Shown here: piece after piece, positions 37,902 to 50,966 of the stretch | Layout of the letters: each line of letters opens with the position of its first letter | How positions within the stretch are numbered: position 1 is the stretch's first letter | Source: Pholis gunnellus | Lineage: Eukaryota > Chordata > Actinopteri > Perciformes > Pholidae | Length of the DNA stretch: 64,000 bases | Reading direction: 5' to 3' | NCBI GenBank assembly: GCA_910591455.2 | Contig: OU342816.1 | Location: 14,140,638 to 14,204,637 of the forward strand | Program-made: the position numbers and the translations under genes | The notes under the pieces: model-generated | Seen by the model: only the letters and a program-made list of their open reading frames with translations | The model's database searches: none | Told to the model about the DNA's origin: nothing

Positions 37902-37949
<48 letters not shown>

Positions 37950-37954
37950 ATATG
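37897..37954. repeat. (TA)n microsatellite embedded in a perfect 58-bp palindrome
   Basis: The TA array is flanked by CATATTAC on the left and GTAATATG on the right, which are reverse complements, so the whole unit is one perfect palindrome. Confidence 0.9.
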
Positions 37955-38004
37955 TATGTTGATTTAGTCAAGTCTCTTTTTTATGATGTGAGGGTTTAGG
38001 CGCA

Positions 38005-38130
38005 AAATCTGTCAAGACTGACAAGCTGAGCACATCTGCAAGCTGAGCGAGCAGTCGTGCCTTTCAAATATAAAAGCGGCAGTAAGAAACGACGAGAGAG
38101 AAAAGAACACGAGGAGAAGGTAGCAAAGCT
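38005..38130 (-). repeat. Dispersed repeat family B, copy 3 (inverted)
   Basis: Reverse complement of copies 1 and 2: plus-strand ATCTGTCAAGACTGACAAGC, then CTGCAAGCTGAGCGAGCAGT, AAAAGCGGCAGTAAG, and GTAGCAAAGCT at the far end. It matches copy 1 along its full length, so the unit is about 125 bp. Confidence 0.85.
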
Positions 38131-38826
38131 CCCTAAATTAGATTCCTTTGGCTTTTTTAGAAACAGTAGCCAGCCTCCTAACTAGCATGCACTGGGGCAC
38201 TTCAACACACATCTTGCAAAGCACGCTGTTTTGTACAGTGGACACACACATGTTCAAGAATGCAATCTATTGCAATCATTGGGAGAACACTTCACTTCAA
38301 AATACCCGCAACTGAAAACACCTGCCCATACACACACATACAAAAATACTCGCACACTTAGTCTTGGCATTACAAATAGACCTCATGTAAGCTCACCTAT
38401 TTTGTGACAGCTTTGCAAACATGGAGGCAGTAATAGCGGGGGGATGAGCTGGCAAAAAAGGAGGAAGCTGTGATTTGTGGTGGGTAAAGCACAAATTGAA
38501 GGAGATGACAGGATTTAATTTTTCTGGATTTGTACATTGTATTTCATATGACAAATAAATTGATTGAACGAGTCTGTGCTCCAGTTTTTTCTACAGTGGA
38601 TGCACACCCTGCTGCGACATAACATCGACCACACTGATCCTGCCTGACTAAAGGTTAATTGCTGCAGCCCACCTACTACTTAGGACACCACAGTGGAGAA
38701 ATAGGGTGCCCGAACCAACCCAGGTAGTACGTAACTGAGCTGGGCAGAGCCATGACCTAATCCTGCATGAGTCAAAAGGACAAGAGGTAAACCCAGGCGG
38801 CAACCTTCTCTTCTTTTTTTCGTTTC

Positions 38827-39250
38827 TGACAAGTGAAGTCAGTGCGGAAGTGTCTAAAAAAACTTGCATTTTCTCTACTGACCAAGCAGGGGGGCGACTC
38901 CTCCGGTTAAAATAAGAAGTCAGATTGTATAGAAGTCTATGAGAAAATGACTCTACTTCTCACTTGATATATTCCCTCAGTAAACATTGTAAACATGAGT
39001 TTATGGTCTCAATCTCTAGTTTGAAGTCGTCTTAAATACAGAATGATGTTCATTCAGTAGGTTATGGTCCCATTTAGAGTAAAATAGACCATAACGCGGA
39101 GTTTGCTTTAAGGCGTGTTTACTGTGATTGACAGGTCTCTGCTGCTACCAGAGACGTATACCGTGTCTCTACGTCACTCCTCCGCATTCCTAATATGTCC
39201 ACAGACCAATGGGTGATGTCACCGGGACTATACATCCACTTATTATATAC
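38827..39250 (+). repeat. Dispersed repeat family A, copy 3 (shorter)
   Basis: Starts at AAGTGAAGTCAG and keeps the GCAGGGGGGCGACTCCTCCGG block, the TCTCACTTGATATATTCC and GTAAACATGAGTTTATGG middle, and ACCAATGGGTGATGTCAC at the end. About 120-190 bp shorter than the others. One extra G disrupts the CTCF-like core and a C-to-T change disrupts the CRE core. Confidence 0.85.
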
Positions 39251-41922
39251 ACACTATGTGCACACTACATTACCCCGGTCATCATGAAGCACGGGGATAT
39301 GTAGGTGTATGAAGCCAGAGGGGATGTCAGGTGCTTCAAAACCTATACCAAGTTATACCAAGTGACTTTATGTCAGATTCTTGTGTCTTGTGTTGAAAAA
39401 TGTGTGCATTATGTTGCAAAAAGAGCCGCGTGGGATTGCAAATTGGGTGAAAAGCAGACATGTGTTTTAGAGTTAGGCAAACAGTGAAGGAAATTAAATG
39501 TAGGAAAGATGTTCCATAAGTGTTGTGACTTCATCTTCTTCTAGTTTGACCGGACAATGTTGTCAGGACTTCTTCCTTCTTCTTCTCATCTATTTCCTAT
39601 CATTATCGCCACCAAAATAATCTGCTTTGAGTCTCCATCAGGGTGTTGCATTTGATATTTAGAGCCTGAAATAAATGCTTGATGGACAACTTGTATTTCC
39701 AAAATAACTGCAATTATAATAAATTGGCTTTGAAGACACTTTAATGAATGCCATTTAACAAAGAGGGTTTGTCAACACACCTGAGCTTTGAGCATTTTTT
39801 GTGCATAAATTCCCATAAACCAAGGTAGCAGAGGTTGTGCATGCATTCCCTCTGCGACCTGGGTCCTAATACCTTTTTTAGGGCTAGTATGGGTCAGTAT
39901 GTAGCATTTCGGGAGATCTCTCAACAGAAATATGATATAATATTCATAACCATGTTTTTTTCTGTGTGTGTAATCCCCTGAAACTAAGCTTTGTTTATGA
40001 GGCCTCGGTTTTACGAGGGGACAAGACCCCCCCTTTAGCGGTCTATAGCACACTTTATACAGTTGCTCTGAGCATCTTATGAAAGCCTGGTGCGTGGCAT
40101 GCAGATGCTACGGGTGGCTCTGTGAGTCGATGTCAAACGCCGGGGGGGCACTGATCAAGCGCCGGTAATTGACAAGTTGGGAGTAAGAACAGGTTGAAAT
40201 CTCACAGACCGGCTTCCCAATAGGAGCGCGGCATCCACCAGCTGCACTGGTGGTGTGAGAAAATCCTGCTGTTTGAAATCCGAACTGAGATACATGCAGT
40301 GCTCGCCTTGTGGGACGGGATATAATGTGACAGATGGGTGTTTGTAAGAGAACAGAAACCATGCGCATGTGTTGGGAGAATAGATTTAGTGATGTTGAAT
40401 CTGTCTGCCGCCCTCTACACTTGTGGACGGAGCCCACAGATGGGCTGTGCTCCAGCGCCGCCCCGCTGTTTGCTGAGAGCGGTCATAAGATCCTAACAAG
40501 GAAGAACAACACAAAGCAGGCAAGATAAAGGAAAGCCATTTAGAAACCTAATGATTAATCAAAGAAATACAGAAAAATAATCCAATGTACATTATATAAA
40601 TGTTTCAGTGAATGTCCCTTGACGGACCTCAAGGTTTATCTCCAACAGAAGTGACATACAGGTGTAACAGAAGCAACTAGAGGTAGAATGAGAGGAAGCA
40701 TGCAGTAAAGGGAGAGTTATGACCGATTGTAGCATTAATTCAGCGATATATAGACAGACAGACGACCACGTGAGCTCACTATGATGAATTCCCTTTCCTG
40801 TGTAAAATTTGACACCTCCGCGAGCTGAAGGTGCTGTCGTGGAGTAGAAAAATGTAACTTTGGGGAGCGAAATTATAGTTCTTGCTCATCATGTAGTAGG
40901 CCTTCAATATTCTTGTTAAACAGTTGAGTTCCAGCAACTGCAGTGTTGACTCAAAATCTCAAATGCCTACTTAAGTGCATGTACACGTGTCTATGCCGAA
41001 TACGTAAAAAAAGACAACAGATACATATACATGTATACACATATTACTTACACACATGGCACCTATACAGTACACGTTATACGCATGGCAGTTACCGGTG
41101 TGTTTTGTTCTATTTCAGCGCAGGCAATGACAAAATTGGGAATGTGATCAAAACTTTGAGGCTGCAAAAATAACGTTGTATTGGAATTGTATGTATCATC
41201 TACTTGCATTACAATAAAACACAAACCATGTTCATGTTCAAGTGAAGTGTCTTTCCTTTAGACTCTGCCTTTGAAACAGCACCAGGACACTGTGCTGTGC
41301 ATTGTGTTTCTCAGCGCAACAAATCTTTGAACAGAACAAAACAAAAGGACTTGAATCAGCAAAGGGTGGGAGCTTCAGTTTCATCATTTAACAAGGCTTT
41401 GTTTTATCATCTTACGATGTATTTTTCAGTGAAAATATGGGACCATGGTGCAGCTGGCTACGGCTTTTTACTTCTGGGGTTGCATTTATACCTCAAAAAT
41501 CATAAAAGTGGTAGTTATTTGTGAAGAACTTCACAAATCTTGCTGAAAAAAAAACGTGTACGTATCATAAACACTTGTTTGCCACAGATTGATTATTTTA
41601 AGTCTAAAAAAAGGCATCGATGCCAGTGAGGAAACCTTGGACGGTAGAGAATGAACGATTAATATTACTTGGACTTGAACTTTCCCAAAGTCATATGTTC
41701 CAGTAAATACATCTTTCTGTTGACGTCAGTCAACCTTCTGTCAGCTTTTCATCTCACTGTGAAGTAACCTGCTGCTCTATTTGTTAATGCATGCCTGTCT
41801 GGCTACATTTCACAGGAATGATTGGATATCACTGGATTCCTGCTCTGCTTTTATCCCAATATCCACACAGTGCAAATTAAAATGAAGGTGTTTCACACAT
41901 ATTTAATAACAGTAAATCAAAT

Positions 41923-41923
<1 letters not shown>

Positions 41924-41965
<42 letters not shown>
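41924..41965 (+). repeat. (CA)n microsatellite
   Basis: About 21 uninterrupted CA units. Confidence 0.95.
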
Positions 41966-41968
<3 letters not shown>

Positions 41969-44900
41969 GCAGGCCTATCCTCACGGACTTCCTCACCCTG
42001 CAAGCTGCCAGGCCTGAGATCAGGGGCTGAGGCTCTCGCCTCCCGTCCTGCTCCCTTGAGGTTAATTATGTTCACTTTACCAGCCGTGACTCACTTTCTC
42101 ACTGCCTGAAAAGCTCACAGACTACTACAAGCCCCACCATGGCTGCTGTTATCGCTTACAACTAGCACCTCCAAGCAGTCTCTTCTGTTCACATGTGATA
42201 TGTATACAGCAGCCATGCCAAGGATGGCTAATTAAAATGACTGTCTGTGCACAACAATGGACGTGAAGCAGATATAGGCAGCATGGGGATGTTGCTGTGC
42301 TGGTGTTTAAACTCAAACTGACACTCTCTCGTGGTGTATGACATCTTTCTTTTCGTGTCTAGTTTGAGCGCATTTGAAAACGGGCGCTCACTGCCCGTCT
42401 CTTTCCTGTGACTATTTTTCAAAAGTGGGATTCCATGTTTTCTTTAGTTTCTCTTTCTCTTCTTTGCCACCCATCATTCCCGTCAGTGTACTCTTTTTCC
42501 CTCGTCACTGAGGTGGTGGAGAAGTAAAGGTTGTTCCAAATTGATTCAACAGTGCATGCGTGGGGACATTTTGGTCCACAACAGAAGCCGCAGAGAGATA
42601 ATCTTGTTACCTATTTGAAACATATTACCCCCTTAGCTGAACCTGCCACCTACTTTTTAACATCACTGATTGTGTTCAAAATGTCATAACTATTGTAGTG
42701 CCTGATGTACTATCAGTTTGCTTGAAGCAATGCTGGCCAATACACAGCCAAAGAACAACACTCACATATAGTAGTGGAAACACATCCCAGCGCTCTCACG
42801 CTGCATTGAAACATGTGATGAATATAAAATAAAACATATGCCGATTTTGGAAAACACCCTCCTTTGCTCTGTGGGATGTAAAGAAGCACTGAGAGCTCGA
42901 CACACTCGGATTTTTCGAACTTTCCCAGAGCAGGCAGGGCCATGGAATGAAACACGAACGCATGCGTCCCCACAGCACAACACAGAAGCAAAACCCGGGT
43001 GGCTCATGCCCTGGGTGAGCGTTTTTATTCCACTCGATGGTCGCCATCTCCAATTTCTTTCAAGATTGTGTGGAACATGATTTAATTCACGGTAAATTGT
43101 AATTTCTTCTGATAAAGCATTTTGTTCACAGAGACATTTCTTTTGTTCTCCACCTTTACTCCTCTGCTATTTCAATTGCAACCTCTGGAAAACATCATGA
43201 ACCAAAAGATTTTTTTTTCTCCTCCATCCCTAGAATGTGATTGTAAAAGCAGCAGAATTGCTTTTGCCAATCCTGACGGTGTGACACCGGCTGGTGAGAA
43301 TTATTGAGACTAGGCTTACAGACACCCAGAGATAGCTGTCTGTAATGACTCTTCACTGTTCCATTCAGCTGCCTCGGCACCACAATAGCTGCTGCTGCTA
43401 AGCATGACAGGGACAGGGTGGCCCTGCAATTACTCCGGTATCACATAACACATACAATACACTATGGCCGCACATTCATAATCAATGCTATGCTCAATCT
43501 TGTTACATGGTTTTGTTAACAACCTGTTAAGCCATCGTGCTTCATTATTTGACGCAAGATGATGCAGGTACACATGCAAGGTATTTAAGTATCAGGCTTT
43601 CATTGTGCCTTTTTCTGCTCAAAACCCTGCGTGGAGAGGAGGTGGAAATACTTGTGTACTCGTATTTGAGAAATGTATGTTGTGGTAACGATTTTTTCAA
43701 CACATTCTCACTCCTAACTCATCAAGTACTGCAGCTTGGTCAGAAGCCCAGAGCTTTAAACGTACATGACGCTCTAGGTACCCGTCTAGCGTCAGTTTTG
43801 GACCTGTCAGGGATGACAGAGTCAGTTTCCGCTCAGTATTTTCAAAATCAATTTTACTTCTCAGAGTAAACGCTACATTGGATAAGAAGAAATAAACCGA
43901 TGTGTCATTTGCACTTCACCTTGTAGAAATACATAGAGAGCCAACATAGTACAGACAAAATGCCCATTGAAACGTCTCAGGCAGAATAATTTACTCCTCC
44001 GCTGCATATTTGTAAGCTTAGTATGTTCCAAACTGATACTTTTGCATCGTAAGCACAACTTTTTTTACTGGAAATGTTTTCTGTCGAAAATGTATTATTC
44101 TTGTCTTGCAGTTGGCTGCCAAACAACAGAAACACCAGCCTGGAGCTTTTATACGACAATGATGTCCATTGCAGTAAACTTTGTGAAGATAAAATGTTAT
44201 ATATACATTTTATAGAACCGTCAAATCTGTCATAAACATTGGTTCAGTGTAACTTCCCGTCTCAAGCCAATGAAATTGTTGTATGTGACAAGGCTGCACT
44301 CGCAGGTGCCTGCCAAGGACAGTACATTTAAGAATTTAGTTTGTAAAACTTTCTCTTTGAAGTGTCCTTGTGGCTCTGTTTGCAAAGGCACATATTCTAC
44401 CTAATATCTGAATTATTGCATGAGAGTGGGTTATATCATTCACTGCATGCCAAAACTGCAACCACTCACCTTTCTCATATCGTTGCACTGTGTTGAGGTA
44501 CAAATTCCAGCTGGTCTTAAGGTTGGGGCAATTCAGAAGAAAAAACAAACACAGGGGATTAAACATTTAAATAAAGTGTAAAATTCAGCCGGGTGTTTAC
44601 CCAGTCAGACCCAGCAGAGCTACAGGATAATAACCAAGGTTTATCACAGACTAAATTATTCATGGTTACAGAAACGTGTTTAACATTTTTGGTAAAATCA
44701 GCGTATTTGCTATCTCCTGGAGATGGGAAGATTGATACCGTTCTTGCATGGGGATCTGATTGTGTAGCGATCCCCAATATTTCCAGTCAGCTAAGCAAAG
44801 TCCTGACTCCAGCTAACGCACAGTCATGAGATTCTGATCTCAATCTCTGGAAGTGAATAGGTGCTTTTCCCTAAATGTATCCCAAACCATTTTTGTTACT

Positions 44901-45949
44901 TCTAACCAACCCATTTTCTTTTTCGGTTTAACAAGGACAGCTGGACAACTGACTATAGTTGACTATCTGACAATGACTTTCTGGAATTCCTTTGTTTCTC
45001 GGCCCCTTATTTTGCTTTGACCTTACAGTAATCCTATCTGTGTAATATACCCCAGTATGATTAAAGGTCCTGTATTTATTTGACACAAATATACTAATTT
45101 AACCGATGTTATAGCCCCTGTGTGAATCTGGGAGAAAGGTTACGTATGCAGTGTATTCTTCGAGTTTTGTTTATACTGTATTATTGCATGTTCTCACAAG
45201 GACTAGGACTAGAAATGAAAGAGTTACATTGAATGATTAACGATTCAAGGTGCAATGTGCACCTAAGATATAATGTACAACTATATACACTATATCTACT
45301 TCACACAGGGTGTATTGCTGGGGACCATGTCATTGACTGCAGTTCATTTCCCTGGAGTCAACGAGGGATGAGCGCTTTTTGACAGCGCTGCAAGCAGCAC
45401 TTCTGGGGCTAAGCAGGAATATATGAGATTTATTGTCTTTTATATTCCTCGGGGCCAAGCAACGGGCCAGTTCCGACCAGGTGCACATCTTAATGGCCGT
45501 GCCCCGAACGGACACCGCACTAGTTATACGTATTATGGAAGAACTTATGGGAAATCTTTCCTGCAGAGTTGTCAAATTGACCTGAGAGTTTGATATTTCC
45601 TGTGGAAAGTGAAATGGAAAGTGTGTCTAGATAGAGATGCTAAGAGGAAGGACATGTGGATAAACAAACATCATGCTTCCTCTTCTTGGGACCATAATTA
45701 TCCAACACAAATGTCATGTAAATCCAACCACAAATTTTCAAGACAACCTGACCAACATTTTGATCAAGAGGGCTCACCAAATTCAAGTATTCTTGATCAG
45801 AACTAGTTTGAACTATTAGCTGTCCAACCACGTGATTCAGCTAATAGTTCTGAATGAATACATCTTCAAGCAGAACTGAGTGTACCTAACCATCATAGCC
45901 GGAGACTGAATCAGCCGTAATTGTATTGCAACTCGCACTATGGCAACCC

Positions 45950-46190
45950 AGTCTCACTCCCAACCTGTGAAACAGCGACGGTTGGTCAGTGCCCCTCTGC
46001 GTGGGATATCAATGCACTGTGCTTTCAACTAACTCCAATGAAAACCCACCCACATCATTAGTAGATGCTCAAGGCAAATGACATCGTATGAAGAGCGATA
46101 AAGTCTGCGTGGAGGTTGGATGGGTCAAACAAACACAGGACTTTTCGTGGTTTTGATGCCTAAACCTAACTTCCTCTGAAGACGGAAGTT
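45950..46190. repeat. Probable dispersed fish repeat (tentative)
   Basis: The stretch with GTGAAACAGCGACGGTTGGT, CAGTGCCCCTCTGCGTGGG and, further on, ACAGGACTTTTCGTGGTTTT and GCCTAAACCTAAC resembles dispersed sequence I associate with fish genomes. A weakly similar TATCTAAACCTAGCC is at 59735-59750. Boundaries and family are unknown. Confidence 0.35.
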
Positions 46191-47992
46191 AAAAAAAACA
46201 CACTATGCATGCAACGAGTTGAAAAAAGTTTGTCTCACTGAAATGACAAAGAACAAGTGCTGATCACTAACTCCCCTCAGAGACCGATCAGTCACATTAC
46301 CTGAAGTAAATTGTTTCTCCGTAGTCTCTGGGGTTGGTCTGCTACTCAGTCAAAACTACCCAGAGCACCTTTTGAACATGTATAATAGAGAAATAAAAGA
46401 TCCCAGGGCACTGCAGTGCCAGCCAACGCTCCTGGGCTGGTTTGAAGTCAGTAACTAAAATGGGGACTCATAAGTACATAGGATGTGATGAAACTGATAC
46501 TATCCAAATCCCATGTTGCAGGGAAAAATATAGAACAGGTTATTTTAAATTATGCCCATGATGCCTCTGACTGTCAGATCATAATATAATTTTATATCTT
46601 GAGCCGTGAAGACTAACTCTGGTGGGACTATAAATTACTGGCCTATGTCTACTTGCATTTTCTATTCCCAAGCATGCAATAACATCTCTTTCTTGTGCCT
46701 ACCAACCAATAAATCTTTATGACTTGTTAACCATGGCATAGGGAGCCAGTTTCATACACAGAGCTGGTGTGCTCGGCTGATTTGCTGCTAAGTGCGTTGT
46801 ACTTGAACAAGACCTTTGGTAGGATTTGTATGAGACCTGCTTTTCTGAAAATATAAAGTATGTGGTGTCGGATGCTGTTTGAGGTTTAAAGGTGTTGACA
46901 GTGCAACGTTGGCTGCTCTAAAATCCAGAAGTAATTGCACAATTTCTACTTGGCCAGAGTTTTTGTTATTTTGTGAGCTTGTCTTCTCTCCTTTTGGCTT
47001 AATGCCTTTCTAGTCATAACCTTAAACAAACTAAGATTTATTTATACACAATTTCTTTCTTGCTGATGTTTGTTTTTTCAAATCAGTGTTGATTCCCAGT
47101 CCTCACTAGCCTGAAGCAATGGCACTCGAGGTTTCTACCTTCAGATCCTCTTTCACCTTGCCCTGCAGACCCTGTTTGTCAGAGTTATTTTCTTTCTTCT
47201 CACCAACAGGATATTCTTACGTGGTGCAAGTGGTGGTTTGCTTACTCCTTGCTGGACTTCATCCAACTGACCTGACTGACCTTTCAAGAAGTATTGATCA
47301 ATTCTCGGCCCTTACAACCCTCCATCAAATATCTCTTCTTAACTTAGTGTGTTTTTGAGCCGGAGGAGGCGATGCAACGGGAGGCAAGGTCAAGTGCTGG
47401 TCTGGAGGTGGAGAGACGGGAGGGCATGCCTGGATTGTTATCAGGGCAGGTTGGGACCTCTGAATTCAACATTTCCCATACCAATACCAAAAGAGTACTT
47501 CATCTGATACTCATGTGAATTGAGGCAGTGTATGTGTCCAGCTGGCTTGCTAATACACAGCTCTCTCTCTCTGCAGTTACCGCTGGTAAAGCTGTCCCAC
47601 GCTGACGGGAACGCGTTGTCGGTAAAGCGTAAACCCCACCCTTCCAAAAAGGAATCAATTGCTTGTATCATTTAACAGGGGAAGTTTTGATACTACTTGG
47701 TGTTTGGTTATTTTAATACCAAGTACCAATACCCAGGCCTATTAGTGACGCACTGGTTACTTGAAAAGTTTATAACAATACTGCATCCTCAATTTTGGAC
47801 TGTTTGGTACTTTGTTCCCATCAGAGGTGAGCACTGTCAAGACAATTGGCCAACAGTCAAATCTGTATGTCATAGTGTATTCAGCATTGGATTTGTCCCT
47901 CTGAAAATGATTTGGGGTATAAAACAGCTCTCTAAAATCCATCTCTCTCTTATAGAATAGTACATTTGCTGCTTTTAACAATGAAAAAAAGT

Positions 47993-47993
47993 T

Positions 47994-48026
<33 letters not shown>

Positions 48027-48027
48027 A
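47993..48027 (+). repeat. (GT)n-(GA)n compound microsatellite
   Basis: About 12 GT units followed directly by GA units ending GAGAGAGAG. Confidence 0.9.
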
Positions 48028-48899
48028 AGCATTTTCCTGTTGAATGAGGGATTGTACAGACATCACTTACCGTTTTACCACCAAATAAAGTGCTTTACAT
48101 AGTCTGGCTATAAGCTGTTTGCTTTTTTTACAACCTATTTGATTGTCTCACTTCCCCATCTGCCTTGGTAGCAGTGATGTTGCCGTGTTCCCAGAATTTA
48201 GAAATTAGATGTGACAGTTAGTTTGGCTTAAGTCCAAATTTACAAAATATTGGTACTTTATGGTAAACTGAGTTAGCAACAAGGTGTACGTAACAGGTGT
48301 TTATTGGTTTAAGCCTCTGTGTTTGTTGACATTTTCTCCATCCAGTGGTTCAAGGTTTCTAATTATGTATTTTTCCCCCTCAGCTGTGTGCTCTGCCAGC
48401 ACACCACGGTGTACAATTGTATCAGGGGGTTTTCACGCTTTGAGAGGCTCATTCATTCCAGTGTTGCTTTGGGAAACAATAGTAACCATCAACAACACAT
48501 TCAAACCAGGAATTTGTATTGTCTGTTATAAGTGTACTTCATTGTGTCATGTTGTAGTGTAAACTCACTATATTCAATACTGTACTCAGCACAACAATTG
48601 TAAACCGGGGAGATTGTGCAATAATTACTATCAAAATATAAACATGAAGAAAATAAATTCAGTTTTATAACTAAGTTCAGGAACAAAGACCACGCAACCA
48701 CGTCCCATTTCTGTAGAAAGTTATTTAAGCACACCTGATCTGTTCACTTCAACTTTGTTTCAGTTTTCACATCCCCCCCAACACCTTGTTTGTTTCTTTT
48801 CTGTCTCCTTTCTCTTTCATTGGCATACGGCATAGCACTGGGGGCTCTGCAGAGCTAGCAAAGAGACGGATCCCGCACTCTAAGTCTCAACTCCCTATG

Positions 48900-49180
48900 G
48901 TTCCTTCCTGCCTTCCGCAGACACCTGTCCAATATCGCTCTCCTCCATCCATCCATCCATCCATCCATCCATCAACAACCCTGATTCCTCCCTTCATCCC
49001 TTACTCCTCTTCCCCTTATCCCTCCATTTGTCTACCCACAACCCTTCATCCTTCACACTTCATCTCTCGACCCTCATCCCTTAATCCCTTACCTTTTAGC
49101 CCCTCATCCCCTCTTCCCTTCATCCCTTCTTCTCCTTCCAGACCTTTAATCCATTCCTCCTACGTCATCTTGGCTCTCCT
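48900..49180 (+). repeat. CT-rich low-complexity tract with CTTCATCCCT-like units
   Basis: Degenerate repetition of CCCTTCATCC / CCCTTAATCC / CCTCATCCC words. The long plus-strand ORF across it (48786-49244) is Ser/Pro/Ile-rich purely because of this composition and is not a gene. Confidence 0.85.
48944..48973 (+). repeat. (CCAT)n tetranucleotide array
   Basis: About seven CCAT units at the start of a longer CT-rich low-complexity tract. Confidence 0.9.
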
Positions 49181-49304
49181 CCATCTTCATTTTGTAATAA
49201 ACTATGCTAAACCCAAATCGTTTTGGTATGGTCATTGTGCGTGAATGCTTATTAGGACTCATTGGGTCTATTTTTTGCTTCCATAACATACATACATGAT
49301 AGTC

Positions 49305-49319
49305 GGGGGGGGGGGGGGG
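49305..49319 (+). repeat. Poly(G) run of 15
   Basis: Uninterrupted G tract just after the CT-rich low-complexity region. Confidence 0.9.
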
Positions 49320-50445
49320 CACAGCAAAAAAATAAAAAAGGAACTCTCTACATAATTATTTTGAAAAATAAATCAATCTGTGTGACAATTACTTTTAGTA
49401 ACATGACAAGAAATAATTTAAAGGGATACATTTAGTGACTGGAATTATTAGCTAAACTCTAATAAGCCCTGTAATGCAAACGTGGGTACAACACAGCCAG
49501 GCCATATTCCTCTTAAGAGCATCGGGGCTTAACAAGGATCAGTTTGACTTTTGAGATTATACTCAAAAAAGTGATGATGAGGACTTAAAGTGGATCAGGG
49601 TCTAATTTTAAATGTTTGCCTCTTCATATTCATTACATTTGCAAATATGGAGAGGTAAGGCATCAGTAATGTTCAAGCAGTCATGTATGTCTCTCAGGGC
49701 TCTAAAATGAGTAACATAATCATTGCGTTTCAGTATTTTCTTATGGCCATATGAATACATTTGAAAAGTAAAACTTTGTGTGCCATCAATACAATTTTAA
49801 CCAGGAAGATACCAAAACCCTAAATCAATGCCATGTTTCTTTAAGAAAACAAAGGTTTAGGGAGAGTCTCATTAGTTAACCTGACACGCCATGGTGTTTT
49901 TTTCACTTAGAACCATCTGAGAAGCCGTCATTGGAAACTGTTTGGTAAAGGGCAGGTACATTCAAAAATACATGGCAGGTGATTAAACGAACCATCTGTC
50001 AATCAAACTCTTACTGAAGCAGTCGGGAGAAGAACGAAAACATATTTTTCATCGAGAAAAGCCTTCAGTGCCGTTCTTTGCTGTTCTTTCAATGAAGAAA
50101 TGCTCTCCAGTTCTGACATAAATGATAAACTCATTAGGAGCCGCTACTGTTGGTTTGAACAACCAGTTGCCTCTCTGCATTGTCACATCACACACACAAA
50201 AAAAACAAAAGACGTCTGTTGCTGCCAGCAAGTCCCCACAGGATGCTGAGTGGTCCGGGGCCTATATCACAAAACTAGAATCGGGGTCTAACCGTAACTT
50301 TAATTAACTCAGTCTCACTTTTAACCGGTGTGGATCACTGTTGCAAACTATAAGGAACAGCTCAGTGTACGGCCCCGTCTGGCCTATTTTTGTGTTCCCA
50401 AGACTCCCTACCCTATAGCGACTGAAGGTGTGAATGTATCCATAT

Positions 50446-50966
50446 TGTCACGGTCGGGCAAAATGACAACTGGGGATGGACCCAAGTGCAGATAGACATG
50501 GGGAGCAGAAGGATAATAAACGGTGATTTTAATAAAGAAATGTTTAAAACAAAAATAACATGCCAGGTGAGTCCAAAAGTAACTGAGAATCCAAGAAACC
50601 AGAAAAGACGATCTGGCACAGAGACAGGGGAACACAGGGTTTCAATACACTTGGGAGGTGTCATCATTAGACACAGGTGAGGGGAGTGGCAGACAATTAC
50701 AGTGGCGGGAAAACATACAAAGGCAGGAAGTGAAGTGATCTGAAATAAGAGGAGAGGTAAGTAACACAACATGCAGGAAGTACTGAAATGACAAATATAA
50801 ATAAACTTAACTAGGGAACATGACGAGACATGACAAACACAACTGCTGCAAAGAATAAAGGAGGGAAGACCACAAAGACAGGAAGTTAAACAAACACGGG
50901 ACACAAAAGGCAGAGAGCTTCAAAATAAAACAGGAAACAAACTAAACCAAAACCAAGATCATGACA
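50446..50966 (-). mobile_element. Probable solo LTR of a Gypsy-type retrotransposon, flanked by CATAT duplications
   Basis: The 521-bp unit begins TGTCACGGTC and ends GATCATGACA, so it has TG...CA termini that are also imperfect inverted repeats. CATAT occurs immediately on both sides (50441-50445 and 50967-50971), a 5-bp target duplication as expected for LTR integration. Read on the minus strand, it ends with the CACTTGGGTCC...CCGTGACA wording I associate with fish Gypsy LTRs. No gag-pol, primer-binding site or polypurine tract adjoins, so it is a solo LTR left by recombination. A 163-codon minus ORF (50904-50413) crosses it and is not a gene. A MITE is the main alternative. Confidence 0.65.

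Larger units (their letters stand above)
31561..50440. other. Intergenic DNA, no gene recognised
   Basis: AT-rich sequence with repeat A copy 3, repeat B copy 3, (TA)n and (CA)n arrays, a CT-rich low-complexity tract, a 17-bp perfect hairpin and a tandem octamer pair. Short ORFs on both strands show no domain. Segments 31850-32000 and 35100-35420 look compact and repeat-free and may be regulatory. Confidence 0.6.

Noticed and set aside
41275..41305. ACAGCACCAGGACAC resembling the RE1/NRSF site
   Set aside because: The spacer between halves is one base short of the canonical element and the right half is imperfect.
47465..47760. Repeated TACCAATACC / AATACCAAGTACC words suggesting a MITE
   Set aside because: No clear terminal inverted repeats or target duplications, and the two word clusters are not true inverted copies.
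48786..49244. Plus-strand ORF of 152 codons, Ser/Pro/His-rich
   Set aside because: Produced by a CCAT array and CT-rich low-complexity DNA that is open in several frames.
50413..50904. Minus-strand ORF of 163 codons, Cys/Leu-rich
   Set aside because: It lies within a TG...CA-bounded, duplication-flanked LTR and has no protein domain; pyrimidine-rich LTR composition explains it.
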